NCBI GenBank assembly: GCA_018242525.1
Contig: JAFEBS010000049.1
Location: 1 to 64,000, forward strand
DNA length: 64,000 nt
Reading direction: 5' to 3'
Origin: Planctomycetota bacterium
GTDB lineage: Bacteria > Planctomycetota > Planctomycetia > Planctomycetales > Planctomycetaceae
Positions 27,274 to 35,997 of this stretch are shown in pieces; positions within the stretch are counted from its first letter, which is position 1, and each line of letters opens with the position of its first letter. The notes beneath the pieces were generated by a model, which saw only the letters and a list, made by a program, of their open reading frames with translations, ran no database searches and was not told where the DNA came from. A program made the position numbers and the translations under genes.

Positions 27274-29690
27274 GGTTGCCCCCCCCCCAGGCAGACGATC
27301 CGCCCCCGATCGGTGGCGTAGTAGATCCGTCCACGCCGTGAAATCAACGGAGTCACCGGTTGGCCAACTTCGTCCGCTGAGGCAGGAGTCAGTGGGAGTT
27401 CTGGATTCGAACGCGTTTCCACAAACGCTCCGTCGACGACATTGTAGACGTCAAACTGGTCGTGGGCGGGAACCAGGATCTGAGTTCCTTCAACAATGGG
27501 ACCGGCGGTCGGTTCCTGCTTGAGACTCGCTTGCCACAATGCAACGCCTGTCACGGCGTCCTGCGCAATCAGCGTCATGGGGCCTGCGCCCGTGGTCGGT
27601 GCCACGCAGGAAAACAGCAGATCCTCGGTGCTTGCGGGAACGCCGCGACCGCGCGTTCGTTCACGAGGCGTGCCAACCTCGAACAGGCACTGGTCCCAAA
27701 CGGTCTTTCCCGTCGCCAGATCAAAACACCCCAGCCGGTCTTCACTGGTCCAGGCGTAGACCCGGTGCGGATCGAGCGAGATTCCCGCAGGCGGCAGTGT
27801 CGATCCTGGCGTCAGTGCGGTCGGAGCGGCGATAGTGGTCGTCCAGAGTGGTCGGCCGTCGGTTGTGGACAGGCAATGCAGTTTCAGAATGAGGGCGTTG
27901 GCGTCACCTTCGACCACACAGATTCGCGTTCCACAGCCAACCGGAGCAATTACGATCGACTGCTCAAACGACTGCGACCAGATGGCGGACGGAGCGCTGC
28001 CGGAAAGTCTCAGACAGACAAGTGCGAAGCGGTTTGCTTGTTCCGTCGCCACATACAGAGAATCGTCGAGCAACATCAATGGGGCGGTCACCTGGATGGG
28101 CTCGGCGCCGGCACCAGGAAACTGCCACAGGATCTCGGGAGGATCGGCCACGGGAACTCCGTCCACGTTTCCTCCGCGATCGCCGCGAACCCACTGGGAC
28201 GGGGCCGGGACACCCGGTCGACCCAGGCAGGACAATCCCTGCTGTGCCGTGCCAATGTAGACATGTCCGTATGCCACCACCGGCGAACTGGTAAACGTTT
28301 CTCCGCGACCGAGTGAGCGATCCCAGACGGGTTTCAATGTCTTCCTATCGAGACAGTACAACCGTCCTGAAACTGTGGAACAGTAGAGATGGTTCGTTCC
28401 CAGAGCGGGCGACGAAATGATCGGATCCTGCACATTGTACTTCGTTTCCAATTTGCCGGACTTTGACAGGCCGTACATGTGACCGTCACGCGACCCGAAA
28501 TAGAATGAGTTCGCCGCAGGGACGATTTTCCCGAGGATTGCATCGCTGGTGGTGAACTTCCAATCCAGCGCGTGCGAGCCCAGGTCAATGCACCAGACTT
28601 CACCGACCGGCCGGTAACGCTCCGTGGCCACGGCCAACTGTTCGGGAGTCGCATCGTCATCGCGCAATGCCAGCAACTTCATGGCGAGCAGATCTGCGGC
28701 AGATTGGACGTAGTTGCCATTCCCGGTAGCGATCAACAGTTTTCCATCGGCAATCGTGGGAGACGCAAACACGGGATACGGAGTTGTCAATTTCCAGAGG
28801 AGTCTGCCGCTTTCCGCCTGGACGGCGCAAACGGCGGATCCCCCTTCCCCCAGTCCAAAATAGACGACCCCTTCGTGGACGACTGGTGACGATTCGCAGT
28901 CGGCAAAATCACTCGCCTCCAGGTGCCACAGCACATTGGGTTTCCCAGTTGCATCCGGTTCGATCGCCAGGCAATAGAAGCCATCGCCTCCCGCCCCAAT
29001 GAAGACTCGACCGTCGGCAATCGCCGGCGTCGCTTCGACGTGGCTGTTTGTTCGAAACTCCCAGCGACGGAGACCGGTTTGCCGATCCAGACACGTGACA
29101 CGTGCGTCATCAACCTGATGCAACCCCTCACCGCAGACAACGACATCCTGCCAGACGACCGGCGACGAAAATGTCGCGCGATAGTTGTCAGGTGCGTACC
29201 GCCAGATCTCGTGACCTGAATGTGCGTCGACGCAAACGATGGCTCCGCGTCCGGTGGGCGAAAACGGACCAATGTCCGTAGCTGTCGAAAAGATCACCTG
29301 GTCTCCCACGATGACGGGTGTGGACAAAACCGTCTCGTCGCGGCGGTTAATCCAGATGCTGTCGGGAGCGGTCGGATCAGCCAGAACCAGTTCTGTGTTC
29401 GCTCCGTTCCCATCGATCAGGCCGCGCGGTCTCGACGATTGTCCGCTGAACAGTCGTGAGGGCACTCCATACTGCCAGACGACGATGATTCCGGCGACAG
29501 TCCCCAGGAACAGTCGTTGCCGCCAACAGAACCGCAGCAGCTTGACGAAGCCCCCCGGTTTGAAGACGGCGAACAGCATGCTGCCGACACCAATCAGGAT
29601 GGCGGGTAGTAGCGCCAGCAATGTCTGCAATGGCCCGACCAGGACGGGAAAAACCGCGAGAGTCAGCGGGAGGTCGGGCAGAAAAAACAC
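27270..29690 (-). CDS. PQQ-type beta-propeller protein with membrane anchor (BamB-like)
   Basis: 806 residues from GTG 29688-29690, which begins right after the stop of the upstream hydrolase gene. Two N-terminal hydrophobic segments (VLVGPLQTLLALLPAILIG and LFLGTVAGIIVVWQYG) are followed by repeated blades in the PQQ pattern: GAIVCVDAHSGHEIWRY, VTCLDRQTGLRRWEF, GSAVCAVQAESGRLLWKL, GRLYCLDRKTLKPVWDR, GCFDLATGKTVWDQ. There may be two propellers. The blades should lie outside the cytoplasmic membrane. No quinoprotein dehydrogenase motif is seen, so a scaffold or sensing role is more likely. Its coupling to the phosphotransferase and EMC3-like genes is notable. Confidence 0.88.
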   Translation of the reverse strand: MFFLPDLPLTLAVFPVLVGPLQTLLALLPAILIGVGSMLFAVFKPGGFVKLLRFCWRQRLFLGTVAGIIVVWQYGVPSRLFSGQSSRPRGLIDGNGANTELVLADPTAPDSIWINRRDETVLSTPVIVGDQVIFSTATDIGPFSPTGRGAIVCVDAHSGHEIWRYAPDNYRATFSSPVVWQDVVVCGEGLHQVDDARVTCLDRQTGLRRWEFRTNSHVEATPAIADGRVFIGAGGDGFYCLAIEPDATGKPNVLWHLEASDFADCESSPVVHEGVVYFGLGEGGSAVCAVQAESGRLLWKLTTPYPVFASPTIADGKLLIATGNGNYVQSAADLLAMKLLALRDDDATPEQLAVATERYRPVGEVWCIDLGSHALDWKFTTSDAILGKIVPAANSFYFGSRDGHMYGLSKSGKLETKYNVQDPIISSPALGTNHLYCSTVSGRLYCLDRKTLKPVWDRSLGRGETFTSSPVVAYGHVYIGTAQQGLSCLGRPGVPAPSQWVRGDRGGNVDGVPVADPPEILWQFPGAGAEPIQVTAPLMLLDDSLYVATEQANRFALVCLRLSGSAPSAIWSQSFEQSIVIAPVGCGTRICVVEGDANALILKLHCLSTTDGRPLWTTTIAAPTALTPGSTLPPAGISLDPHRVYAWTSEDRLGCFDLATGKTVWDQCLFEVGTPRERTRGRGVPASTEDLLFSCVAPTTGAGPMTLIAQDAVTGVALWQASLKQEPTAGPIVEGTQILVPAHDQFDVYNVVDGAFVETRSNPELPLTPASADEVGQPVTPLISRRGRIYYATDRGRIVCLGGGQP

Positions 29691-30518
29691 TTAAAGGCCC
29701 AGATGCTTCAAGACAAATTCCACCGCTGGCGCGGGATCGTCCAGTCCGTGCGGATGATGTTTCAATCCCGGTTTGACAATGACATGAATGGTCCCGCCCA
29801 ACTTTTCGTACCGCTGTTTCAGCAGGACCGTGTTCTCGGGGTACGGAACGACTTCGTCGGCGTCGCCGCAAATGTGCAACAGGGGAACCTTGGCCTTCGC
29901 CAGGGGGGCCAGGTTGTCGATGGGATTCTTGTCGTAGGCCAGGGCGGCGGCTTCGTCGGCGAAACCGTAATCGACGATCAACTTTTTCCAATCGCCAGCA
30001 CTTCCCGGCCCCTTGCCCTTGCCACCCGGCCAACTCTTGAAGTCGCAAACCGGGTTATCGCCGATGATCACGCCGACCTGATCCGGATGCGCTGCCCCCC
30101 AGTTATAGACGTACAGGCCGCCACGGCTGAGTCCTTCCAGCACCGGCTTCGCCGAGAAACCGTGCTTTGCCGTGAGAAACTGGTAGAACGCGTCAAAGTG
30201 CTTCATCGCACTGGGGCAGCCGAAGGTGTTGCCGACGTTCATGTAGGCCAGATAGAACCCCTTTCGCACCAATGCCAGATCGATCTCAGGGCGATGATCG
30301 AAGAACTCGGCGCGCCAGATCCACGGTTTCCCCTTTGCCGCCTGCATGGGCACGACAACCACGCACTTTTGACCGTCGACTTCAAAGTCATAACGATCAA
30401 ATCCGTGGTAGGCCGACTTGGTTCCAGGAAATGGGGGGGCAGGCTCGTCCGCGACGGCGGTCCAGCCCGTCATCAACATTGCAGCCAGCAGCACGGATCG
30501 GGATGCGAATGGGAACAC
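29691..30518 (-). CDS. Secreted alpha/beta hydrolase
   Basis: 275 residues from GTG 30516-30518, with a signal peptide ending near AVADEPAP. LEGLSRGGLYVYN carries the nucleophile in GxSxGG, HICGDADEVVPY the acid, and KPGLKHHPHGLDD the histidine. Such single-domain hydrolases in planctomycetes are often carbohydrate or xylan esterases, but the substrate cannot be read here. It starts 6 bases after the LURP-one-like gene and stops at the base before the propeller start, so all are on one transcript. Confidence 0.85.
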   Translation of the reverse strand: MFPFASRSVLLAAMLMTGWTAVADEPAPPFPGTKSAYHGFDRYDFEVDGQKCVVVVPMQAAKGKPWIWRAEFFDHRPEIDLALVRKGFYLAYMNVGNTFGCPSAMKHFDAFYQFLTAKHGFSAKPVLEGLSRGGLYVYNWGAAHPDQVGVIIGDNPVCDFKSWPGGKGKGPGSAGDWKKLIVDYGFADEAAALAYDKNPIDNLAPLAKAKVPLLHICGDADEVVPYPENTVLLKQRYEKLGGTIHVIVKPGLKHHPHGLDDPAPAVEFVLKHLGL

Positions 30519-30524
30519 GATGGA

Positions 30525-31115
30525 TCAGCCTTTTTCTTTGAAGACGATGTCGATGGCCAGACCCGCCGCCAGCAACAGGGCTGCCAGGCCGGGATTGGAC
30601 GAAATGCTGTCGTCGAGCTTGATCAGGTAGTTATCGGCCGACGTGAACATTTCTTTCAACGCACCGGCCCACTGCTTGTTGACCGCTCCCAGTTCCTTTC
30701 CCTGCATGTCGGTCATTTTGAAGTCCCAGCCCTTCCAGTTTCCCTTCACATCGGCGATCTGCTCGCCGCCGGGTTCGTGAACGGTGAATCCGCCGCCCAG
30801 CGAAAACAGCTTGCTCCGGAAGAAGCCGACTTCCTTGCCGGCTTCATCGAAGACCGAGACCTTGGACCGCAGAAACGTCATTCCGCGGCGTAATGTCACC
30901 ACGGGTTCGGAATCTTCGTCTTCCTGAATGACGATCGATGTGGGCAGTAACTGCTTATTGACCAGCAACCGCAGCAGCTTCGAAAAACTGCTGATTTTCT
31001 CCATCGCGAATCCAAGTTGCTCGCCTGACTCGGGGTCGAAGATGTCGTAGCGGTCAGTCAACTTCATGAACGCGACTTGTTCCTTGATCAGATATGTGGT
31101 TCGATTAAGCAGCAT
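30525..31115 (-). CDS. LURP-one/phospholipid-scramblase-related protein
   Basis: 196 residues from ATG 31113-31115. The N-terminal YLIKEQVAFMKLTDRYDIFD and the following pattern of short beta strands (GEQLGFAMEK, PVVTLRRGMTFLRSKVSVFD, FFRSKLFSLGGGFTV, DVKGNWKGWDFKM) match the tubby/LURP-one barrel fold. The C-terminus ends in a hydrophobic segment (GLAALLLAAGLAIDIVF), a single tail anchor. Scramblase-like activity is only a family association. It heads the five-gene minus-strand operon 31115-23735. Confidence 0.7.
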   Translation of the reverse strand: MLLNRTTYLIKEQVAFMKLTDRYDIFDPESGEQLGFAMEKISSFSKLLRLLVNKQLLPTSIVIQEDEDSEPVVTLRRGMTFLRSKVSVFDEAGKEVGFFRSKLFSLGGGFTVHEPGGEQIADVKGNWKGWDFKMTDMQGKELGAVNKQWAGALKEMFTSADNYLIKLDDSISSNPGLAALLLAAGLAIDIVFKEKG

Positions 31116-31480
31116 GATGGTTCCTGAGATGGCGAGAGGAAACGAACGCGTTTGCCGATCGTAACGTCGCAGACATTGTGCCTCAACCGTTCAGGTTTTT
31201 CGGGTCGTGGTCGGGCTGAGTGTGTCACGAATGAGGCGGGCTTTCCACCGACCCCGGCTCTCCACCGACCCCGCGTCGGTGGAAGCCACGACTGGCCAGC
31301 CAGGCAACTGTCAACTCGGCCAAACCAAAATCAACCAAGAAATCCGAAGCCGCCGCGTGAAACTTGCGGAGATTTGTCGACTGGCAACGGCACTGACGCG
31401 CACGTTTTGTGATTCGACGTTACGATGCTGACTCACGAATTCATCACATTTCGGCCCGGTGCACTCTTCAGTTCAATTTC
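31116..31480. other. Intergenic region between divergent operons, with a small hairpin
   Basis: 365 bases separate the divergent LURP-one-like and ABC transporter genes, so promoters for both must be here; I cannot define them. A perfect hairpin lies at 31262-31269 and 31275-31282 (CCACCGAC/GTCGGTGG, loop CCCGC), and the string CCACCGACCCCG also occurs just before it. No coding region is supported. Confidence 0.5.
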
Positions 31481-32257
31481 ATGATTTCCGTTCACGAATT
31501 GACTCGACACTTCCGTGCCAGCGGCCGCAATATTGTCGCCGTGAATAAATTGTCGTTTCAAGTTCGTCCGGGCGAAGTCTATGGCCTGCTGGGGCCGAAC
31601 GGCGCGGGGAAGACGACGACGCTGCGAATGATTCTGGGATTGCTGGCCCCCACCAGCGGTGATGCCGAGGTTCAAGGATTCCGCGCCACGATTGAGCCGG
31701 ACGAAGTCAAACGGCGGATCGGGCTGGTCTCGGCCAGTTCCGGCCTGTACCAATGGCTGACGCCCCGTGAAATGCTGTTGTTCTTCGCCGACCTGTACGG
31801 CGTCACCGCGTCGCAGGCATCCGGGCGACTGCAAGAACTGACGGAACTGTTCGGCCTGAGGCCATTCCTGGACCAGCGCTGCGCCACGCTCAGCACCGGC
31901 CAGAAACAGCGAGTCACCCTGGCTCGCGCTTTGATGCACGATCCCCCGGTCATGCTGCTGGATGAACCGACCCGCGGCCTGGATGTGATCGGGACGCACG
32001 TGGTGTTCGAATACATCGCGAAACTGCGCTCGCTTGGCAAGGCGGTCGTCGTCAGCACTCACCGGTTGGATGAAGCCTCGCACGTCTGTGATCGCATGGG
32101 TCTGCTGCACCAGGGCCGACTGCGCCACGAAGGCTCGTTCGCGAAATTACAACAGTCGACCGGATGCGACAGCCTGTTCAATATGTTTCTGCAATTGCTG
32201 GACGAATCACCGTCGGACGAGTCTGATTCCGGACGGGAGGCCGCCGATGTCGGATGA
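31481..32257 (+). CDS. ABC transporter ATP-binding protein (NatA-like)
   Basis: 258 residues from ATG 31481; an upstream in-frame start at 31409 was rejected as it adds residues without homology. Walker A is GPNGAGKTTTLRM, the Q-loop region is VSASSGLYQWLTPRE, the signature is LSTGQKQRVTLARAL, Walker B is PPVMLLDEPTRGLD, and the H-loop is VVSTHRLDEA. It is the ATPase of an ABC-2 exporter like NatAB, exporting sodium or another substrate. The partner permease overlaps it by 11 bases. Confidence 0.93.
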   Translation: MISVHELTRHFRASGRNIVAVNKLSFQVRPGEVYGLLGPNGAGKTTTLRMILGLLAPTSGDAEVQGFRATIEPDEVKRRIGLVSASSGLYQWLTPREMLLFFADLYGVTASQASGRLQELTELFGLRPFLDQRCATLSTGQKQRVTLARALMHDPPVMLLDEPTRGLDVIGTHVVFEYIAKLRSLGKAVVVSTHRLDEASHVCDRMGLLHQGRLRHEGSFAKLQQSTGCDSLFNMFLQLLDESPSDESDSGREAADVG

Positions 32258-34406
32258 AGCCGACGGGAATCCTGCAGTGGAAATCCTATGGAGATCACCA
32301 CGTTGGTGGCGTCTGGCCGTCAAGGAACTGCGGGAGATCCTGCGCGATCGACGAACAATCATCACCCTGGTGGCAATGCCGCTGCTGATCTACCCGTTAC
32401 TGGGTGTGACACTGCAGAAATTGCTGCTGACCCAGCTTTCATCGCGGTCGAAAATTGAATACCGCGTGGCATTGCAGAATCGGGACGACGAACTCCTGTT
32501 TCGCCGGTTGTTTGGGCGCGGACACGTGATGGTGGCCGATCGCGAAGGTCGCACGCTGGACCCGCAGCAGAAGCCAGCGGGCACCTTCGACGATCCGCGT
32601 GTGCAGTTGCTGGTGCCGGATAATCCGGATGGCACGATCGAAGTCGGGCAGGTGGTCGAAAACGGGGAAGCGGATGTCGGGATCATTTTTGCGGCGCCCG
32701 AGATCGGGAAAAGCCTGTCGATGAAATTGATCTATCGTCCGTCGTCTGCGTTGAGTGCCGATGCGCGCCGTTTCGTGGAGGACCGGTTTCGAGCCATCAA
32801 CGAACACTTTGCGCGAGAAACCCTGGTCAATGCCGAGCCTCGTCTGGAGCTGCCTCTGGTAATCCACTTGCAACCATTGACTCAGGCCGGCCGTCAGCAG
32901 GGAGCCTTCTCACTGGCCATGCTGGTGCCGCTGATCCTGATCCTGATGACGGTCACCGGAGCCGTTTATCCCGCCATTGATTTGACGGCCGGTGAACGGG
33001 AACGGGGGACGCTGGAAGCACTGATTTCCTCACCGGTGCCGCGTCATGAACTGCTGTTCGCCAAATACGTCGCCGTGGTCAGCGTGGCCATTCTGACGGC
33101 GATGGCCAACCTGCTGTCGATGATCGTGACGGCATTTGCCAGCGGCTTGGAAGGGTTGTTGTTTGGTGAATCCGGTTTGACCGTTCGCCTGGTGGTGATG
33201 ACGCTGGGACTGCTGTTCGTCTTCGCCGCCTTTTTCTCGGCGGTGATCCTGATCCTGACCAGTTTTGCCCGCAGCTTTAAAGAGGCCCAGGCCTACTTGA
33301 TTCCGGTCATGCTGGTCTCGTTGGCGCCCGGAGTCATTTGCCTGTTGCCGGGCATTGAATTCAACGTCTGGCTGTCGGTCATACCGCTGGCCAACATCGT
33401 CCTGCTGGCGCGCGATGTGTTTGATGACCGTGTGGTTCCCATCTGGGCACTGGCTACACTACTGTCGACGACGCTGTACGCGGCCGTGGCCCTGGCCGCC
33501 GCCGCCCGGATCTTCGGAACCGATGCAGTGCTGTATGGCAGCGAAGGAAGCTGGTCGGACCTGTTTCGCCGCCCGGAAACTCCGCATCGGCAGGCGTCGC
33601 TGGCCCAAGCAATGTTCGGGCTGGCGGTCTTGTTCCCGTCGTTCCTGGTGCTGAGTGGAATTTCGTCGCGACTGTCGAACCTGTCGATTGAAAATCGGCT
33701 GGGTCTGAACATGCTGATTACCATCGTCCTGTTCGCGGCATTGCCTCTCGGTCTGGCACGGTTTTCGTCGATTAGACTGTCCACCGGGTTCTCACTGCGA
33801 GGTGCGTCCCGCTGGACGTTTCTGGCGTCCGCCCTGCTGGGACTTTCCCTGTGGCCGTTTGCATATGAACTGGTCCTGCTGCAATCGCCGGACGGAGTGA
33901 GCGAATTCGTGAAACTGTTTGAGACATTCAAGGCGCAGCTAGACGCAGTCCCGCTGATCTGGAAACTGCTGGCCCTGGCTCTGGTGCCTGCGGCGTGTGA
34001 AGAGCTGTTCTTCCGGGGGTACCTGCAGACCGCCTTTCGATCCGAAATGTCAGGAACTTTGGCCGTCGGATTGTCGAGCATCCTGTTTGGCCTGTTCCAC
34101 GTGATCGTTCGCGACGCACTGTTCTTCGAGCGATTTGCCCCCACCTGCTTCCTCGGCTTGATCCTGGGAGTCATCTGCTTGAGGACGGGCAGCATCTGGC
34201 CGGGGATGCTGTTGCACTGTATTCACAACGGGCTTTTGTTGACCCTGTCAAACTACACGGAGCAATTGAAGGCGATGGGGATCGGCAGCGAAGAACAGCA
34301 ACATCTGCCAACTCTGTGGATTGTGGGTGCCGCCGTCGTCGCAACGGGTGCCATGTCAGTTCTGCTGATCCAGAAACCGGCCGATGTAAACGGTGATTCG
34401 ACCTGA
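32247..34406 (+). CDS. ABC-2 permease fused to a CPBP-type intramembrane protease
   Basis: 719 residues from ATG 32247, with GGGAGG just upstream and an 11-base overlap with the ATPase gene. The N-terminal part (about 1-400) is a NatB-type permease: a first helix (IITLVAMPLLIYPLLGVT), a large extracytoplasmic domain, then five more helices after the sequence GERERGTLEALISSP. The C-terminal part (about 460-710) is a CPBP (Abi/Rce1) domain with EELFFRGYLQ (glutamate motif), FGLFHVIVRD and HCIHNG. Known planctomycete exporters share this fusion. The protease part might process the substrate or a partner protein; that is inference. Confidence 0.92.
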   Translation: MSDEADGNPAVEILWRSPRWWRLAVKELREILRDRRTIITLVAMPLLIYPLLGVTLQKLLLTQLSSRSKIEYRVALQNRDDELLFRRLFGRGHVMVADREGRTLDPQQKPAGTFDDPRVQLLVPDNPDGTIEVGQVVENGEADVGIIFAAPEIGKSLSMKLIYRPSSALSADARRFVEDRFRAINEHFARETLVNAEPRLELPLVIHLQPLTQAGRQQGAFSLAMLVPLILILMTVTGAVYPAIDLTAGERERGTLEALISSPVPRHELLFAKYVAVVSVAILTAMANLLSMIVTAFASGLEGLLFGESGLTVRLVVMTLGLLFVFAAFFSAVILILTSFARSFKEAQAYLIPVMLVSLAPGVICLLPGIEFNVWLSVIPLANIVLLARDVFDDRVVPIWALATLLSTTLYAAVALAAAARIFGTDAVLYGSEGSWSDLFRRPETPHRQASLAQAMFGLAVLFPSFLVLSGISSRLSNLSIENRLGLNMLITIVLFAALPLGLARFSSIRLSTGFSLRGASRWTFLASALLGLSLWPFAYELVLLQSPDGVSEFVKLFETFKAQLDAVPLIWKLLALALVPAACEELFFRGYLQTAFRSEMSGTLAVGLSSILFGLFHVIVRDALFFERFAPTCFLGLILGVICLRTGSIWPGMLLHCIHNGLLLTLSNYTEQLKAMGIGSEEQQHLPTLWIVGAAVVATGAMSVLLIQKPADVNGDST

Positions 34407-34736
34407 GGGCTTGGCGTGGATGTGGGGAAGGGCAAATAGGAAAACTGACCCAGCACGGTTCGGCATGCTTTTGCGCACTGGATTTCCCGCTTGGTCGATC
34501 GCTAATACTCCCGTCGGTGGAGTCATGATGCGCTCAGGGCAATCGCCTTTTCCAAGTTGTGGTGCCACGGACTTACCGTCTTCGGAAAGGCCGTGCGAGT
34601 GCTCAATCGGCACGGCCATGTCGAGGACTCCATAACCTCCATAACCTCCACAACCGTGGCACCCGATTCCCAGTTTGAAAAAGGCGATGGCCCTGATGAT
34701 GCACGTGGGCCTTGTCGCAGGTTGGGTGGTACGTCG
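34407..34736. other. Intergenic region between convergent genes
   Basis: The 330 bases between the exporter fusion and the DoxX gene are mostly filled by one MITE-like element (34535-34695, listed separately). The first 128 bases contain nothing recognisable. Confidence 0.5.
34535..34695 (+). mobile_element. MITE-like element, copy 1
   Basis: 161 bp bounded by CAGGGCAATCGCC and the inverted GGCGATGGCCCTG. The flanks ATGATGCGCT (34525-34534) and ATGATGCACG (34696-34705) match at 8 of 10 positions, compatible with a 10-bp target duplication. Inside are the imperfect extended terminal repeats (GTGCCACGG in both arms) and the hairpin GGCCGTGC...GCACGGCC. Relative to copies at 44093 and 56920 it carries a short local expansion (repeated ATAACCTCC). 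It encodes no transposase. Confidence 0.8.
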
Positions 34737-35189
34737 TTACGATTTGGAATGGGCTTGGTCTTCAGTCTGATGACCAGTCCCATCGGGGACCCCGGGCAGT
34801 ACTACCCAACCGGTCGCTAAAGCGAAAATCGCGGGGTTTCTTAATCCCAGGGCGACCCACATCACGACGCCGATGATCACCGGAAAGAACCAGGGATCGC
34901 CGACTCGCACGTGAGCCCAGACTGCACCGCCCAGATAGCCGGTTACCAGGATGGCACCGACAAATGATGTGCGTGGGATCAGAAAGAGCAACGTCACAGC
35001 GATCTCGAGGATGCCCAGTGTCGGTGCGAGTGGCGCGCTGATGCCCAGATGGTCAAACATCTCTTTCTTGCCGGGCCAGTCGATGAACTTGGGAATCCCA
35101 CTGGCGACGATCAGGAAGAGGCCGACAAGCACCGTCAGGACTCGACCTGTGATCCGCCTTGTATTGGAGGGCATTTTGTTCACTTTCAT
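34737..35189 (-). CDS. DoxX-family membrane protein
   Basis: About 150 residues. ATG at 35187-35189 is used; an ATG five codons later (35174) is an alternative. Four hydrophobic segments are evident (GRVLTVLVGLFLIVASGI, PLAPTLGILEIAVTLLFLIP, FVGAILVTGYLGGAVWAHV, FFPVIIGVVMWVALGL), with the DoxX-like ILVTGYLGGAVWAHVR. It is an inner-membrane protein of uncertain role, often linked to oxidative stress. It converges on the ABC-CPBP gene across the MITE-like element. Confidence 0.85.
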   Translation of the reverse strand: MKVNKMPSNTRRITGRVLTVLVGLFLIVASGIPKFIDWPGKKEMFDHLGISAPLAPTLGILEIAVTLLFLIPRTSFVGAILVTGYLGGAVWAHVRVGDPWFFPVIIGVVMWVALGLRNPAIFALATGWVVLPGVPDGTGHQTEDQAHSKS

Positions 35190-35291
35190 CCAAGGGTAAA
35201 TTGTCGCGAGCCGGGGTGAATGACTGGTTGCCACCGGTCGCGCGTCAGAACATTTCCGGTGGATCAGTCGGTTGACTTTGGAAAGGATCCC

Positions 35292-35708
35292 TTATGTCTG
35301 ATCAGCCTGTTCAGCGACCGCCGGGTCCATCCAGAAGACTCCCCAACCGTGTCCGTCGGGATCATAGAAGCCGTGCTGGTACATGAAGCCGTGTTCCTCC
35401 GGTTCGTGTGCCTCGGAACCTCCCGCGGCGATCGCTTTGGCCACCAGGTCGACGACTGAAGAGCGACTTTCGCACGAGAGGCTGATGAGGGATTGGCAGA
35501 TCCTTCTCGGGTCGGCGATCTCTTTCGGAGTCAGCATTTTGAATTTCTCATGCATGGCCAGCATGATATAAATTGTGTCGCTGATTACGATGCACGCGGT
35601 CGTTTGATCTGCAAATTGCGGGCTGGCATTGAAGCCGAGCGCCTCGTAAAATCGCTTCGAGATCGACACATCGGTGACCGGCAGGCTGACAAAAATCTTC
35701 GTGGACAT
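35292..35708 (-). CDS. VOC-family (glyoxalase-like) protein
   Basis: 138 residues from ATG 35706-35708; the longer frame is not supported. KIFVSLPVTDVSISKRFYEALGF is the first beta-alpha-beta module of the VOC fold, and HGFYDPDGHGWGVFWMDP the terminal one. This resembles PhnB-like or bleomycin-resistance-like proteins used as metal-binding enzymes; there is no evidence for resistance. It lies 102 bases upstream of the DoxX gene and may share its transcript. Confidence 0.85.
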   Translation of the reverse strand: MSTKIFVSLPVTDVSISKRFYEALGFNASPQFADQTTACIVISDTIYIMLAMHEKFKMLTPKEIADPRRICQSLISLSCESRSSVVDLVAKAIAAGGSEAHEPEEHGFMYQHGFYDPDGHGWGVFWMDPAVAEQADQT

Positions 35709-35997
35709 GAGGGTTTCCGGAGTCCGTAAGTGTATTGAGTGGAGTTGGTCTGTTGAACCCTCCACGAAAGCCCTTCATGAAGTAGTCGAATGGCGCAGGC
35801 CGAATTCGACAAGTGAGTTCCGGGTTTTTTGAGAGGTGTTCCCCCGGTATCCTCGCCCTGGAAATCATAGAGCGACCCGGGGTAACCGCATGAAAAGCGG
35901 ATCCTGACACCTTGCATGAACGGTCGGTGGAAAACTCAACCGCACGACGCGAAAGCAGGTTGTTCAGATCGACGACCTGAAAACGGCGCGCAGACCG

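Noticed and set aside
34356..34619. Small minus-strand frames beginning MAVPIEHSHGL, present in all three MITE-like copies
   Set aside because: They are conserved only because the DNA element is conserved; each runs out of the element into unrelated flanks at a different place, and there is no Shine-Dalgarno.
35292..35708. Bleomycin resistance protein
   Set aside because: Only the general VOC fold is visible; nothing ties it to antibiotic binding.
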